A stretch of 64,000 bases of DNA. Source: Plazaster borealis. Taxonomy: Eukaryota; Echinodermata; Asteroidea; Forcipulatida; Labidiasteridae. Every line of letters begins with the position of its first letter. The stretch's first letter is position 1. The stretch lies in the NCBI GenBank assembly GCA_021014325.1, contig CM037462.1, positions 7,732,501 through 7,796,500 on the forward strand, written 5' to 3'. A model generated the notes under the pieces. The model was not told the DNA's origin. It made no database searches and worked only from the letters and a program-made list of their open reading frames with translations. The translations under genes and the position numbers were made by a program. Shown in pieces: positions 27,610 through 38,153 of this stretch.

Positions 27610-29822
27610 CTAGACTTAAGCTTTTGTTAAAACAAAAACAAGGTGTTCGGTAGAATTGTCCAATGAGCGAAAACTCGCGGGGATAGGAAGAAAAAGAAGA
27701 AGTATTAAAAAAACCGACAGTAAAGGTCACAGGGATCACACTTTGTGTAAGATTTTAAAAATACTCCAGGGTCCCTCACACGGTCCAAAGATCTTGTGTT
27801 TAGCAATGATGGTTCTCCAGATATGATTTTTCTAAATATTAAACATTGATTTAATGTTATGACATCATCGATGACGTCACCATCCCGAAAACCTATATGT
27901 GAAGTTTGTGAAGTTTCAAGTTTATATGTGCTTGGGAAGTGTGATTTTGTTAGCAGAAAAGCGACGGGGAGAAGAAGAAGAAGTATTAAGAAATAAAGAA
28001 AACAAAATTAAATGTAACAGTTCATCTTTCGGTTTGAACCTGAAGTCCAGTTCAAATGGGGCCACACTCTGTGTAGCGCTTATGAAGTTGTAAAAACTCA
28101 ATACCCGAGGATATTATAACTGAACAAAGTTTGAAAATCGGTTGTGTAGTTCTTGAGATATGGTGTCACTTCCGGTTGACCCGGAAGTAAAGGTCAACAT
28201 GGGATCACGGTAACCCAAGGCTAATCTCCAATGCCCAAGGAGTCTATACCTGAAAACAATTTTGAAAATCGGTTGAGTAGTTCTTGAGATATGGTGTCAC
28301 TTCCGTTTGACCCGGAAGTAAAGGTCCACATGGGTTCACGGTACCCAAGGCTAATCTCCAATGCCCAAGGAGTCTATAACTGAAAACAGTTTGAAAATCG
28401 GTTGAGTAGTTCTTGAGATATGGTGTCACTTCCGTTTGAGCCGGAAGTAAAGGTCAACATGGGGTCACGGTTACCCAAGGCTAATCTCAAATGCCCAAGG
28501 AGTCTATAACTGAACAAAGTTTGAAATCGGTTAATAGTTCTTGAGATATGGTCTCACTTCCGGTTGACCCGGAAGTAAAGGTCAACATGGGGTCACGGTT
28601 ACCCAAAGCTAATCTCCAATGCCCAAGGAGTCTATAACTGAAAACAGTTTGAAAATCGGTTGAGTAGTTCTTGAGATATGGTGTCACTTCCGGTTGACCC
28701 GGAAGTAAAGGTCAACATGGGGTCACGGTTACCCAAGGCTAATCTCCAATGCCCAAGGAGTCTATAACTGAAAAAAGTTTGAAATCGGTTGAGTAGTTCT
28801 TGAGATATGGTCTCACTTCCGGTTGACCCGGAAGTAAAGGTCAACATGGGGTCACGGTTACCCAAGGCTAATCTCCAATGCCCAAGGATTTTATAACTGA
28901 AAAAAGTTTGAAAATCGGTTGTGTAGTTCTTGAATTATGATTTTTTTAAAAATCTGACATTTGATTGTTAGCGAGGTTTGCATGGACGGCTGTTTGAGAG
29001 ACTAACAAAGCGTAATGTCAAAATCAGGTTGCGCGAACCTTGAAAAGAGACTAGACTACAAGCATGTTTGAAGGACTTTGAACCTTGCGGTTGATTCAAT
29101 GGAGCAAGCAGCCGCTCACCGTCTAACTGGTTTAGATCGCGTATTGTGTGTGTTTTCAATGCAGTTTTATTCCCGCGGTTTGACAGCGGGTCAATGTATA
29201 CCCGATTTTAACCATAAGTGAAGGTCAAAAAGGTAACATCTCTGTGGAAAAGTTTGAGAAGGCTTAAAAATGCACAACATGATGTAAAAATTGTGAGTAA
29301 TGTGTATGTAAAAAGTACGAGTATTCCTTAAAGTATGAATTGTGAAGTTTTCAACTTCCGGTTTGAACAGGAAGACAAGGTCAAACGGTATAAGACTCTG
29401 TGTAGTATTTGCTACATTTGTCAAGACCTCTCCGATGATGTATAGATTGTTACAATAGCGTATGTACTTCTTGAGTTATGAATGTTTAAATGATTAAACT
29501 TAGATTTACTGTATTTCAACACTTGATGACGTCATCATGACGTCACAACTACTTGATTGAGGTTTTATCAAGTTCCTTACATGGTGTAAATTTGAAGTTG
29601 ATCTGATATACAGAAGTTAATGTTTTTGCCGGGAAAGTGTTTTTTTGAAGAATTACACCAAGGCAAACTTTGACCTTTCGTTACGACCGGAAGTAAAGGT
29701 CATGTGAATTTGGCCTTAACGTTTTAAATGTTGCCCGTGTCTTGATCTATCATATGCCCAAATATGAATACTGTAGCTGTAATATATGGGGACATACAGG
29801 CATTCGCATATGGTCACTTTTT
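27610..29822 (-). mobile_element. Helitron-like non-autonomous element, inverted copy
   Basis: On the minus strand it ends with CGAACACC, a T/A-rich hairpin and CTAG, followed by T. It shares long blocks with 48766-50838 in reverse orientation: the 28085-28960 tandem units, the 28970-29430 unique block, and the TTCCGG modules. Its 3' end interrupts a MITE at an A/T step, as Helitrons do. No Rep/helicase coding is present. The 5' end is not certain; an inverted AGGTGTTCG appears at 29823. Confidence 0.7.
28085..28960. repeat. Tandem array of about 130-bp units (six copies)
   Basis: Each unit contains AATCGGTTGAGTAGTTCTTG, a CACTTCCGGTTGACCCGGAAG block, AAAGGTCAACATGGGGTCAC and GGCTAATCTCCAATGCCCAA. 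The AGGTCA hexamers start at 28191, 28321 (as AGGTCC), 28451, 28579, 28709 and 28838. The same array, inverted, occupies about 49500-50190. Confidence 0.93.
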
Positions 29823-30130
29823 AGGTGTTCGGGCATTCCGCCCGGAACACCTCTTGTTTTTGTTCCGTTTTTTTTTTTAGGTGTTCGGGCAATCCGCCCG
29901 GAACACCTCTTGTTTTTAGGTGTTCGGGCAATCCGCCCGGAACACCTCTTGTTTTTGTTCCGTTTTTTTTAGGTGTTCGGGCATTCCGCCCGGAACACCT
30001 CTTGTTTTTGTTCCGTTTTTTGTTTTTTTAGGTGTTCGGGCAGTCCGCCCAGAACACCTCTTGTTTTTGTTCGTTTTTTTTTCTTTTTAGGTGTTCGGAG
30101 AGCTTTGCTCCGAGCACCTCTTATTATTGT
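29823..30130 (+). repeat. Minisatellite of hairpin units AGGTGTTCGGGC
   Basis: Six units start near 29823, 29879, 29917, 29971, 30030 and 30088. Each is an inverted pair AGGTGTTCGGGC / GCCCGGAACACCT followed by CTTGTTTTTGTTCCG and a T run; the last unit has changed to GGAGAGCTTTGCTCC. Three related units start the array at 42377. Confidence 0.88.
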
Positions 30131-30219
30131 TCGTTTTTTTTTCTTTTTCTTCTGATTCTCTCCGTCCCTTGTCCGGTAACTAAGACACCTTTCCCAACAT
30201 CACATCTTATTCATCTTAT

Positions 30220-31862
30220 TCTAACAACTTTCTACCAGAGAAGTATAGAGCAACAGCCATGTACGGACTCCACAATGACATCGGCCACATGGGATTCGAA
30301 AGAACACTAGATTTGGTTAGGAACAGATTTTTCTGGCCCAAAATGGCAGATGATGTCAAACAATGGTGCGTCGAATGCAAAAGATGCTGTCTACGGAAAA
30401 CACAACCTACTAGAACCAGAGTACCCCTTGTCAGCATAACCACAAGCGAACCTCTCGAGTTGGTGTGCATTGATTTCCTAAAGCTGGAAAGATCAAAAGG
30501 CGGCTTTGAAAACATCCTTGTCATAACAGATCACTTCACCAAATATGCACAAGCATTCCCCACCATCGACCAGAGAGCAGATACTGTAGCCAAAGTACTG
30601 TGGAAAAACTTCTTCCAGCACTACGGCTTTCCTCTTCGTCTCCATTCAGATCAGAAACTTTGAAAGCCAACTCGTCAAAGAACTCTGCAAGGTTTCCGGA
30701 ATAAAGAAAAGTCACACAACGCCATTATCATCCTCAAGGAAATGGGCAGACAGAACGCTGGAACCACACTCTCCTTAATATGTTGGGCTCAATGGAACCA
30801 AGCATGAAAAAGACTGGAAAGAGTATGTCGGCAAGATGGCTCACGCTTATAATGCTACTCGACTCCACCGGCTATGCACCATTCTTTCTCATGTTCGGAA
30901 GACATCCAAACCTACCCATCGATTTGATGTTCGGCCTCAACACAACCACCGGTGAAGATCAACCAAATTACGAAGAGTTCGTTGAGAGATATCGAGAAGG
31001 CCTCCTCACTGCTTACAAAATAGCAAATGATCATTCAACAAAATCCAAATCAAAGCAGAAAAGGTTGTATGATCGAGGTACACGAGATGCTCCTCTCCGT
31101 CAAGGTGACCGTGTTTTGGTTCAGCATAAGCACATCGTGGGAACACAGAAACTTGCTGACAGATGGGAGCCAAATCCTTACGTGGTCCTTTCAAAGCGAC
31201 CAAATCTACCGGTATATGTGGTATATTCTCCAGAAAGTGGAAAGGAGCGGACCCTGCACAGAAACCTCTTAACACCGTGCATGTTCCTACCGGTAGAAAG
31301 AGATGAACCCAACCAACATCAAAGCCAAGGATGCGAAGAGACAGACGATTCTACATCAAATCAATCTTCTTCAAAAGAATCTCCTTCACCAGACAAACCA
31401 GAGACAACTCAAAACAAAGAGCATCCAGACGAAAGAGAAATCTTTGAACAAGACTCTTCTGATGAGGAGGTAGACACCAGGTCTTCTTCAGTGAGAACAG
31501 ATTTTTTCTCACCCAATGCCTCACCACATGTCGATAATGATGCAGTTTCCGTCAGTGATGTAAGTGACACAGAAGAAGAATCTAACGAAAGGCAACACAT
31601 TCATCAGACCCCGGTTGACGACAAAAGCGACACACAGTCGACTGAAGAAATGCCAGAAAATACGGATCCATCACTACCACAGACCAGACCCAAAAGAAAT
31701 CCAAAACCAATAGAAAGGTTTGGTTACACCAAGTTCGGCCAAGTGAAGTTGAAGTTGAAAGCAGGGAGACGGCTGTGGGTGAGATGGAAAAGTCCAAAAA
31801 TGGCACAGGAACGAAGGAAAGTTGCCCTTCGTATGATCGCAAAAGAGCACATTGACACATAA
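30220..31862 (+). pseudogene. Ty3/gypsy pol relic: integrase and C-terminus
   Basis: A first frame (to 30661) has the HHCC zinc finger (histidines in LHNDIGHMG, CVECKRC cysteines), then the first catalytic Asp in CIDFLKL and the second in LHSD. A stop follows. The reading frame then shifts near 30655 and again near 30725 before the piece with the third catalytic residue in GNGQTER. The last open stretch (30780-31862) carries the FFLMFGRHP segment, a GPY/F-like domain around DRVLVQHKH to LHRNLLTPC, an acidic serine-rich linker and a basic tail. Integrase would join element DNA to the host genome; the two frameshifts make this copy inactive. RT and RNase H are absent upstream. Confidence 0.9.
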
Positions 31863-32312
31863 TTTTTCCCCACTTATTTTTTAGTGTATTGTTTGCTTAT
31901 CCACTTAATATTTTTTGGGGGATGAGTATTACAGTGTTCATTTTTTGGACATTCATGAATGTTCAGGATGATGAGCTCTGAAAATGTTTGCTTCATTAGC
32001 ATGAGTTATCATTGTGTTTTTTGTTTTCATATTGTGTTGAAAAGGTATCAACAGATGCAATTCGTGGTGTAACGAGAATTAATTATTCTGAGGTATAAGA
32101 ATATTTGTCTCTAGAGGATTTTTTTTACGAAACCAGGGCCCGGTTGAGTAATGTAATTTTCTAAGAGTTTTGTACATATCACTTTAAGGTACATCAGGTA
32201 GAAGTAATGCCATGAATTGTAAATTGTGTATGTTGACTTGCTAAATTGACATGTTGTAGATACAAATATTCTGCAGATGTCGGGCTGACATTTTCGCAAA
32301 ATGGATGTCGGA

Positions 32313-32908
32313 TGTCACGGCCAGGTGTACATAAAATAACACCCCCCGTTTAATTTTGGTTAATTCCTGTTTTGCGTAGCGCCCCCTACGTTCTCATTTG
32401 TATTTCCCGCCGTTAGCGTAATTCTGAAATTGGCCGAACTATCAACAACATCTCTGTTCACCCAATTTACAGGTATGATTCTTATTTATTTTATTATATC
32501 TTTATGCATCATTTCTTAAACTTTCAAGTCTTACCTATTTATTAATAGAATGCATGAGAATTGATTGTTTCTTTAAATCAACATATATTTGTGCTATTTA
32601 GTGTATTTTTAATCAATGTTCCTTTGGTAAACATGAGATATGTGGTTCGCCAAGATGGCGACCGGGATTAAGTTTTATTCATTTTCCATTTAATATATTT
32701 GTAATTATTGTTTAACTATTATTGTTTAACTGTTATTGTTTAACTATTTTGCTAAATGTAATTCTGAAATTGGCCGAACTATCAACAACATCTCTGTTCA
32801 CCCAATTTACAGATTCCGATCCGACAATAAACCATATTCAAGAGATCTGCAAATCCAGTTTCCCCGTGCCTTATTAAACAGTGACTTCTAACAACATCTC
32901 TATGGTCA
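32313..32908 (+). repeat. 3' LTR
   Basis: 596 bp. It retains the 46-bp segment lost from the 5' LTR, including GACAATAAACC with a polyadenylation-type AATAAA. The preceding bases give only a poor polypurine tract. A 4-bp CATA target duplication follows. Confidence 0.92.
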
Positions 32909-32910
32909 CA

Positions 32911-33472
32911 TAGATTATGATAAAAGTCCTTTTGTTCAGTAAGGACATCGTTGGGATTAATAATTTCCCGACCCTCATCTCAAAGTCCGAAGAATTTCAA
33001 GATTTTCTCCGGGAGCGAGTACAGGCGATTTGTAGCCGTCTGTCAGGGCGTGGATTTCTTCCCGCCCGGTGGTTTTTTTCTCCGAGAAAGGGGGGAGAAC
33101 GACCGGAGTTCAACACCGCCGAAGCGGGCCGGGCAGGGAGTGCGCCGTGACCCACGGGGAGATGGTCTCCGTGCCCGGTGATTTTCCCTTCCCCGGAGTT
33201 TGAATTCCTGAAGTTGCCAGGAGTCACCGTGGCTGGGTGGGCAACCAAGGGGGGAAGCGGCGCGATCAACCCGCAGAGCCGTTATCTCGGTCGCCCTGAC
33301 CGGCAGGAGCACGGGGATCTGGAGCTAGAGGAGGGTATCGAGTAAGGTAAAATGCTCACCAGAGACCCTACCAGACCAAGACAAATCCGCCCTGTCCTCA
33401 AAACCGGGGTTGGAGACGTTTTCGACCGCCTGGCTGGCCTTCCTGCTCGCCAACGTCGAGGGACAGGGTTTT
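32911..33472. repeat. 562-bp direct repeat, copy 1 (GC-rich)
   Basis: It is identical in length to 36090-36651 with about five substitutions and no indels. On the minus strand the left part continues LINE ORF2 coding (EIINPNDVLTEQKDFYHNL), while 33040-33472 is GC-rich and shows no recognised domain. Its left edge abuts the LTR element within 2 bp. Confidence 0.93.
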
Positions 33473-33740
33473 TCGTACTTTTCAATTTTCGGGCCCCATT
33501 CGAGAGGACCCTACCCCCCATAGTAGCCCCAACATCTTATGGGCTGGGGGCGACCACTTACCCATAACCTTTTCTCGGAGTCCGGGCCCCCAAAAAGGTG
33601 TGTGGGTTTGCTCACCGACACCCTCGTGGGTGCCAGCACCCACGAGCCGGTCTGCTCCGAAGAGGACCCATTCTCGGAGCGCAGCGGGCGCCGCCAAAAG
33701 CCTGCCGTATCTCTTGAGGACTTTTTGCCTCTGAACTCGA
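33473..33740 (-). other. GC-rich LINE 3' flank with strong hairpin
   Basis: This lies 3' of the LINE zf-RVT tail on the minus strand. It contains a perfect hairpin at 33623-33646 (CTCGTGGGTGC, two-base loop, exact inverse). It could be the LINE 3' UTR, but no poly(A) or tail repeat is visible. Confidence 0.4.
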
Positions 33741-34333
33741 CCCGATTAACTTTCTTCGCCAAAATAATACATACGTTTTCCAAAAGTACCTCAGAATTAC
33801 GTACATCTACGCCAAAAATGATAGATTTATACTCCAATCGGATGGCATCATGAAATACTTTCTCCCACCAGTTCTCTACATTCGTCCAGAAAGTCTTAAC
33901 AAACGTACACTCATAAAACATATGCCTCATTGTTTCAGGGTGAGTCTCACAAAAAGAACACTTATCATTAGAAATAATCCTCATCTTGCAAAGCCTACTA
34001 TTAGTCATCAAACAATTAACATTGATTTTGTATTGAAAAATCCTTGTTCTGACCTCAGCATGGGCAAAGAGTAAATGGCAAAGAGTAAATTCCACACCAC
34101 TCATCATCATCGATGTTAAAAACATCAGTATATTTCTTCAGTGAAGTGGGTACTTCCCTAAACCTATGAATAAAGATTTGGTAAATCATCTTGGTTGATA
34201 AAGTGTCAATATGAGTCTCTCCATTATTCTGTACAATGAAACCTTTGGCAATGCATTTATTTCTATCAAAGCCCTGGCTGAGGATATGTTTCCAATTTGT
34301 TGGGATGGATGATATAACCCCCCTCCAATGCAA
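33740..34333 (-). pseudogene. LINE C-terminal zf-RVT segment
   Basis: Two overlapping frames carry the ORF2 C-terminus: one around CIAKGFIVQNNGETHIDTLS (34270-34190), the other with CSFCETHPETMRHMFYEC and FVKTFW (about 34000-33900). The C-x2-C-x8-H-x4-C pattern is the zf-RVT type found after LINE reverse transcriptases. A frameshift near 34330 separates it from the RT frame and another follows. Confidence 0.8.
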
Positions 34334-36160
34334 ATAATCCTTATTTGAAAGACCCCCCTAGTCCATTCAGAAAAGGGGATCAAAGCACCATTCTCATAAA
34401 ACAAATCACTTAATAGAACCATACCAGCAGTGTACAAACTTTTGTAGAGGAAGGGTTTACCGTTGATATTAATACAGTGGTTGTTATAAATACACTGTGA
34501 AGTAATCTTTACATCACTTGGTTTTACCAAATCAAAATACGAGACGAGCACCTCCCTGTAAAACAAGGGGATGTTATTCCACTTTTTCACTTGGCTAATT
34601 TTAACATTACAGTAGAAAATTAAATTACCGCCATATTGAGAGATATATTCCTTGAAGATGAGCTTCCAAGGAGCCAAACTCACATTATTGTATCTCTGGA
34701 TCCATTTGATTTGCAGAGCTTTGAACATACTTTTTGTATCCGGCATCTTCAAACCACCCTCATCAATATTACCAATAAGGGTACTCCTTTTGACCATTCC
34801 TTTTCCCCCATTCCAGATGAAATCACAAACAATTTTGTCGACCTGCTGAACAACATAGGTGGGAACTGAAATTACAGAGGCCAAATATAATAGTTGAGAC
34901 AAGGCGAAAGTCTTGAGCAACAAAATTTTACCAGACAAGGTCAAGCGTCTAGACTTCCAAATATTAAGAGTGGTTTTCAGAATCTTGATTTTAGGCTCAA
35001 AGTTCATACTTTCAGCTGCGTCATCCTCATAAGAGAAATAAACACCCAGTGCCTTAATAGGTGTGTCAGGCCATTCAATATCAAAAGGTCTTTCAACAGA
35101 GAACCGTTTGGAGCCCAGCCACATAGCTTGTGATTTACTCACGTTTAGTGACAAACCTGAGGTCATGGTTAATTTTCTCATGAGGACAAATAGGTTTTCA
35201 GCTGAGTTCTCATCTTGGACTATACAGGTACTATCATCTGCGTATTGGATAATCTTAATTTCAGCATCCTCTACAAAAATATCTTTAATGTCCGGATCAT
35301 TTCTTATAGCACATGACAACAGTTCTATGGCTAATATAAATAAGTACGGACTCAGTGGGTCACCCTGTCTCACCCCTCTTCCAACTGAAAAGTAACTTGA
35401 GGTACGACCATTATTCATTACACAGCTACTTATGTTCGAGTAAAGAGATTTGACATTTCTAACAAAATCTGGGCCATGATTCATGCACTCCAAAACTTTA
35501 AATAAAAATTTCCATTCTAACGAGTCAAAGGCTTTTTCGAAGTCAAGGAAAATCATCAAACCTTGAATATCTTTACTTTTAGTGTAATGCATAACATCCT
35601 GGATGGTTCTAATTGATTCACCAATAAATCTACCCTTCACAAAACCACATTGGTCATTGTGAATTAGATTTGGGACAACCTTATTAATTTTAGAAGCTAA
35701 CACTTTAGAGGCGATTTTATAATCAACATTTAACAAGGAAATTGGTCTCCAGTTTTTAATTTACTGCTGTCTTTACCCTCTTTTCAATCAATGTGATAAC
35801 TGCCTGTCTTTGTGACGACGACATGTTCTCATTTGTGAGACCAGTATTTAAAACATCAACAAGAAAATTACAAATGACATTCCAAAGTATCAAATACCAC
35901 TCGGAGGACAGCCCATCATTACCAGGGCTTTTATTATTGGCCATTTTCTCCAAAGCATCGTAACACTCAACATTGGTAAGGTGTCCTTCACAAAGCAGCA
36001 TATCGTTCTCACTGAGCACAGGAATCTTATTGTCATGACTCAACATCAGTATTTTTATCAAGATTGGACTCATATAGATTGGACTCATATAGATTATGAT
36101 AAAAGTCCTTTTGTTCAGTAAGGACATCGTTGGGATTAATAATTTCCCGACCCTCATCTC
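34186..36160 (-). pseudogene. LINE reverse transcriptase
   Basis: The main frame (35736-34186, 516 codons) has the RT motifs in order: GFVKGRFIGESIRTIQD (residues 31-47), FLDFEKAFD with catalytic Asp65, RQGDPLSP (123-130) and the active-site YADD (165-168), followed by a thumb region. The N-terminal RT part, with KSPGNDGL, lies in another frame at 36157-35756. A small frameshift in an A run near 35755 separates them. A 15-bp tandem duplication (near 36062-36091) repeats NLYES just upstream. RT would copy LINE RNA at the nicked target; this copy cannot make the full protein. Confidence 0.9.
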
Positions 36161-36651
36161 AAAGTCCGAAGAATTTCAAGATTTTCTCCGGGAGCGAGTA
36201 CAGGCGATTTGTAGCCGTCTGTCAGGGCGTGGATTTCTTCCCGCCCGGTGGCTTTTTTCTCCGAGAAAGGGGAGAGAACGACCGGAGTTCAACACCGCCG
36301 AAGCGGGCCGGGCAGGGAGTGCGCCGTGACCCACGGGGAGATGGTCTCCGTGCCCGGTGATTTTCCCTTCCCCGGAGTTTGAATTCCTGAAGTTGCCAGG
36401 AGTCACCGTGGACGGGTGGGCAACCAAGGGGGGAAGCGGCGCGATCAACCCGCAGAGCCGTTATCTCGGTCGCCCTGACCGGCAGGAGCACGGGGATCTG
36501 GAGCTAGAGGAGGGTATCGAGTAAGGTAAAATGCTCACCAGAGACCCTACCAGACCAAGACAAATCTGCCCTGTCCTCAAAACCGGGGTTGGAGACGTTT
36601 TCGACCGCCTGGCTGGCCTTCCTGCTCGCCAACGTCGAGGGACAGGGTTTT
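36090..36651. repeat. 562-bp direct repeat, copy 2 (inside LINE)
   Basis: It sits between the endonuclease and RT parts of the LINE. Its right edge (36651) is exactly where AT-rich endonuclease coding changes to GC-rich sequence. The endonuclease frame runs into it for about 25 codons (LSLDVGEQEGQPGG) before a stop. Confidence 0.93.
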
Positions 36652-37572
36652 AGCACACTTCATTGCACTTTCTCTGACCTTAAATTTAATCCACTCCCAT
36701 TTCACTTGCTGATCCATAATTGATGGGTCACCTAACCAAACTTGAAGATTACTATTCATCTCCTGCACAAACTTCTCGTCTTCTAAAAAAGAATTATTAA
36801 ACTTCCAATGGCCAGGGCCTCTATTAGGTTCTTTATACAATTGAAAGGTAATAGCAATTGCAGAATGGTCGGTCCTAATACCAGGGCGAATGTTGGTGTT
36901 CCTGACATTCTCAATAAGATTATTACTTATCAGGAAATAGGCCAGCCTACATTGAATGAGAGGACTAGTCTGCCTCCATGTAAATCTACACTCACTGGGG
37001 TTCTTCAAGCGCCACATGTCAACCAAATCATAATTCTCGGTAAGATTATTGATTTTATCAACCACGCTCGTTTTTGTTTTAGCAATACCACCTTTTTTAT
37101 CGAGACTAGAATCCAGGACACAGTTAAAATCACCCCCTACTATAATCCTTCCCTTAGTCTCGAAGTCTTTTTCACAAAATAAACAATTCAGTTTATCATA
37201 AAAACTAATCTGCATGTTCTTAATGTTAGGGGCATAAATATTCGCAAGGATAAAACTCAAATCACTCTTCATAAAGTTAATAATCAAAATTGTACCAAAA
37301 TCATCTCTGAAAATTTCGTCCACATCAATGTTGTTCCCATTCTGACATATTATGGCAACACCACGACTATTGTTTGAGCCATGAGAAAATAAAATGTTAC
37401 CACCCCACTCGTGTTGCCATTGCACTTCGACTTCTTTTGTACTATGGGTTTCTTGGAGCAAAATTAAATCTGCCTTGGATTTACAACACCAATTGAAAAT
37501 ACTCCTACGTTCCCTGAAGTTTCCTAAGCCTCTCACATTGAGAGAGAAGATTTTTAATTCATCCCCAGACAT
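36652..37572 (-). pseudogene. LINE APE-type endonuclease
   Basis: It starts MSGDELKIFSLNVRGLGN, with the active-site Asn in SLNVRG and the Glu in LLQETH. YAPN, GGDFN and the terminal RTDHSAI (Asp-His) are all present. In the RLxYFLIS motif the acidic residue normally seen before tyrosine is alanine (CRLAYFLIS). The domain would nick target DNA to prime reverse transcription; the substitution and the following GC-rich block argue against activity. The ATG at 37572 is preferred over 37608 because the domain begins directly after it. Confidence 0.88.
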
Positions 37573-37789
37573 GGAACCTAGTTTAAGAAAATACCTAAAG
37601 GACCACAATTCATGGGGCCTCTAAACTCACAACAATAATCACCTGGGTCTGGCACTACCAGTTTAGATGTGTGCCTCAGATCTATGATGTGACTCACAGT
37701 GTAACCGGAAAAATCCCCAGGTTGGGAAGCTCTTGCATGTACGTCTATGTACAATACACGTGCACGCGCATGCAGTGCATCGTCATTCT

Positions 37790-37845
37790 CCGCGTTGTCG
37801 ATGCCGGCGCTCTACCAAGTGAGCCTATGTTGGCGGTCTCCCTAT
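37790..37845 (-). repeat. tRNA-like 5' half (SINE or tRNA relic)
   Basis: The minus strand contains AGGCTCACTTGGTAGAGCGC, an A-box/D-arm-like match, followed by an anticodon-arm-like CCGGCATCGACAACGCGG. The expected B box (GGTTCRANNCC) is absent downstream, so it is not an intact tRNA gene. Confidence 0.35.
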
Positions 37846-38153
37846 TGTTACAATATAAACAATTAGATTTCTGACTTTGGAAACTGTAGATGAAATCGCT
37901 TTTGTTTTAAACGGTGTTCGTTAATGGCGGCCAATCAGTAGAATAAGCACGTAATGAATATTCATGACACTTGCGACCTATTTGAGCTGTGAGCACACAC
38001 CCTTACAAATCCGGTTTGTGGGGTACTGCTATTGTTGTTCTATTATTCCCTTTTCTAAAGAATCCCCTTGTGGGGCCCAATTGTTCCATTGTTATTACAT
38101 TGTGGGGTCCATTGTTCCATTGTTACAAGTACCCCGTAAGTCGGCATGTGTAA

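Larger units (their letters stand above)
24432..32908 (+). mobile_element. Ty3/gypsy-type LTR element, internally deleted
   Basis: Two direct LTRs beginning TGTCACGG and ending GGTCA bound the element. The 4-bp target duplication CATA lies at 24428-24431 and 32909-32912. Only integrase and the pol C-terminus remain (30220-31862). Gag, protease, RT and RNase H are missing, and no convincing primer-binding site follows the 5' LTR. The interior instead carries a 283-bp foldback, a MITE fragment and a Helitron-like element. The Ty3/gypsy assignment rests on the H2C2 zinc finger, the DDE integrase pieces and the GPY/F-like segment. Confidence 0.85.
33740..37608 (-). mobile_element. APE-type LINE (L1/Tx1-like), inactivated
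   Basis: In minus-strand order: endonuclease (37572-36652), GC-rich block, reverse transcriptase (about 36160-34330) and a cysteine/histidine tail (34330-33740). RT motif content and the zf-RVT tail fit the L1/Tx1 side of the LINE tree. Several frameshifts and a catalytic substitution in the endonuclease make it non-functional. ORF1 is not recognisable upstream. Confidence 0.88.

Noticed and set aside
28244..28865. Repeated small proteins with LKNYSTDFQ on the minus strand
   Set aside because: They are translations of the 130-bp non-coding tandem units and recur inverted at 49744.
32997..33567. Overlapping GC-rich open frames of 70-90 codons in both 562-bp copies
   Set aside because: High GC removes stop codons by chance; no domain is recognised and frames on both strands are equally open.
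32911..36651. The two 562-bp copies as LTRs of a second retroelement
   Set aside because: They lack TG...CA ends, include part of the LINE coding sequence, and the DNA between them is the LINE's own RT.
37790..37845. Functional tRNA gene
   Set aside because: Only the 5' half is tRNA-like; the B box and acceptor pairing are missing.
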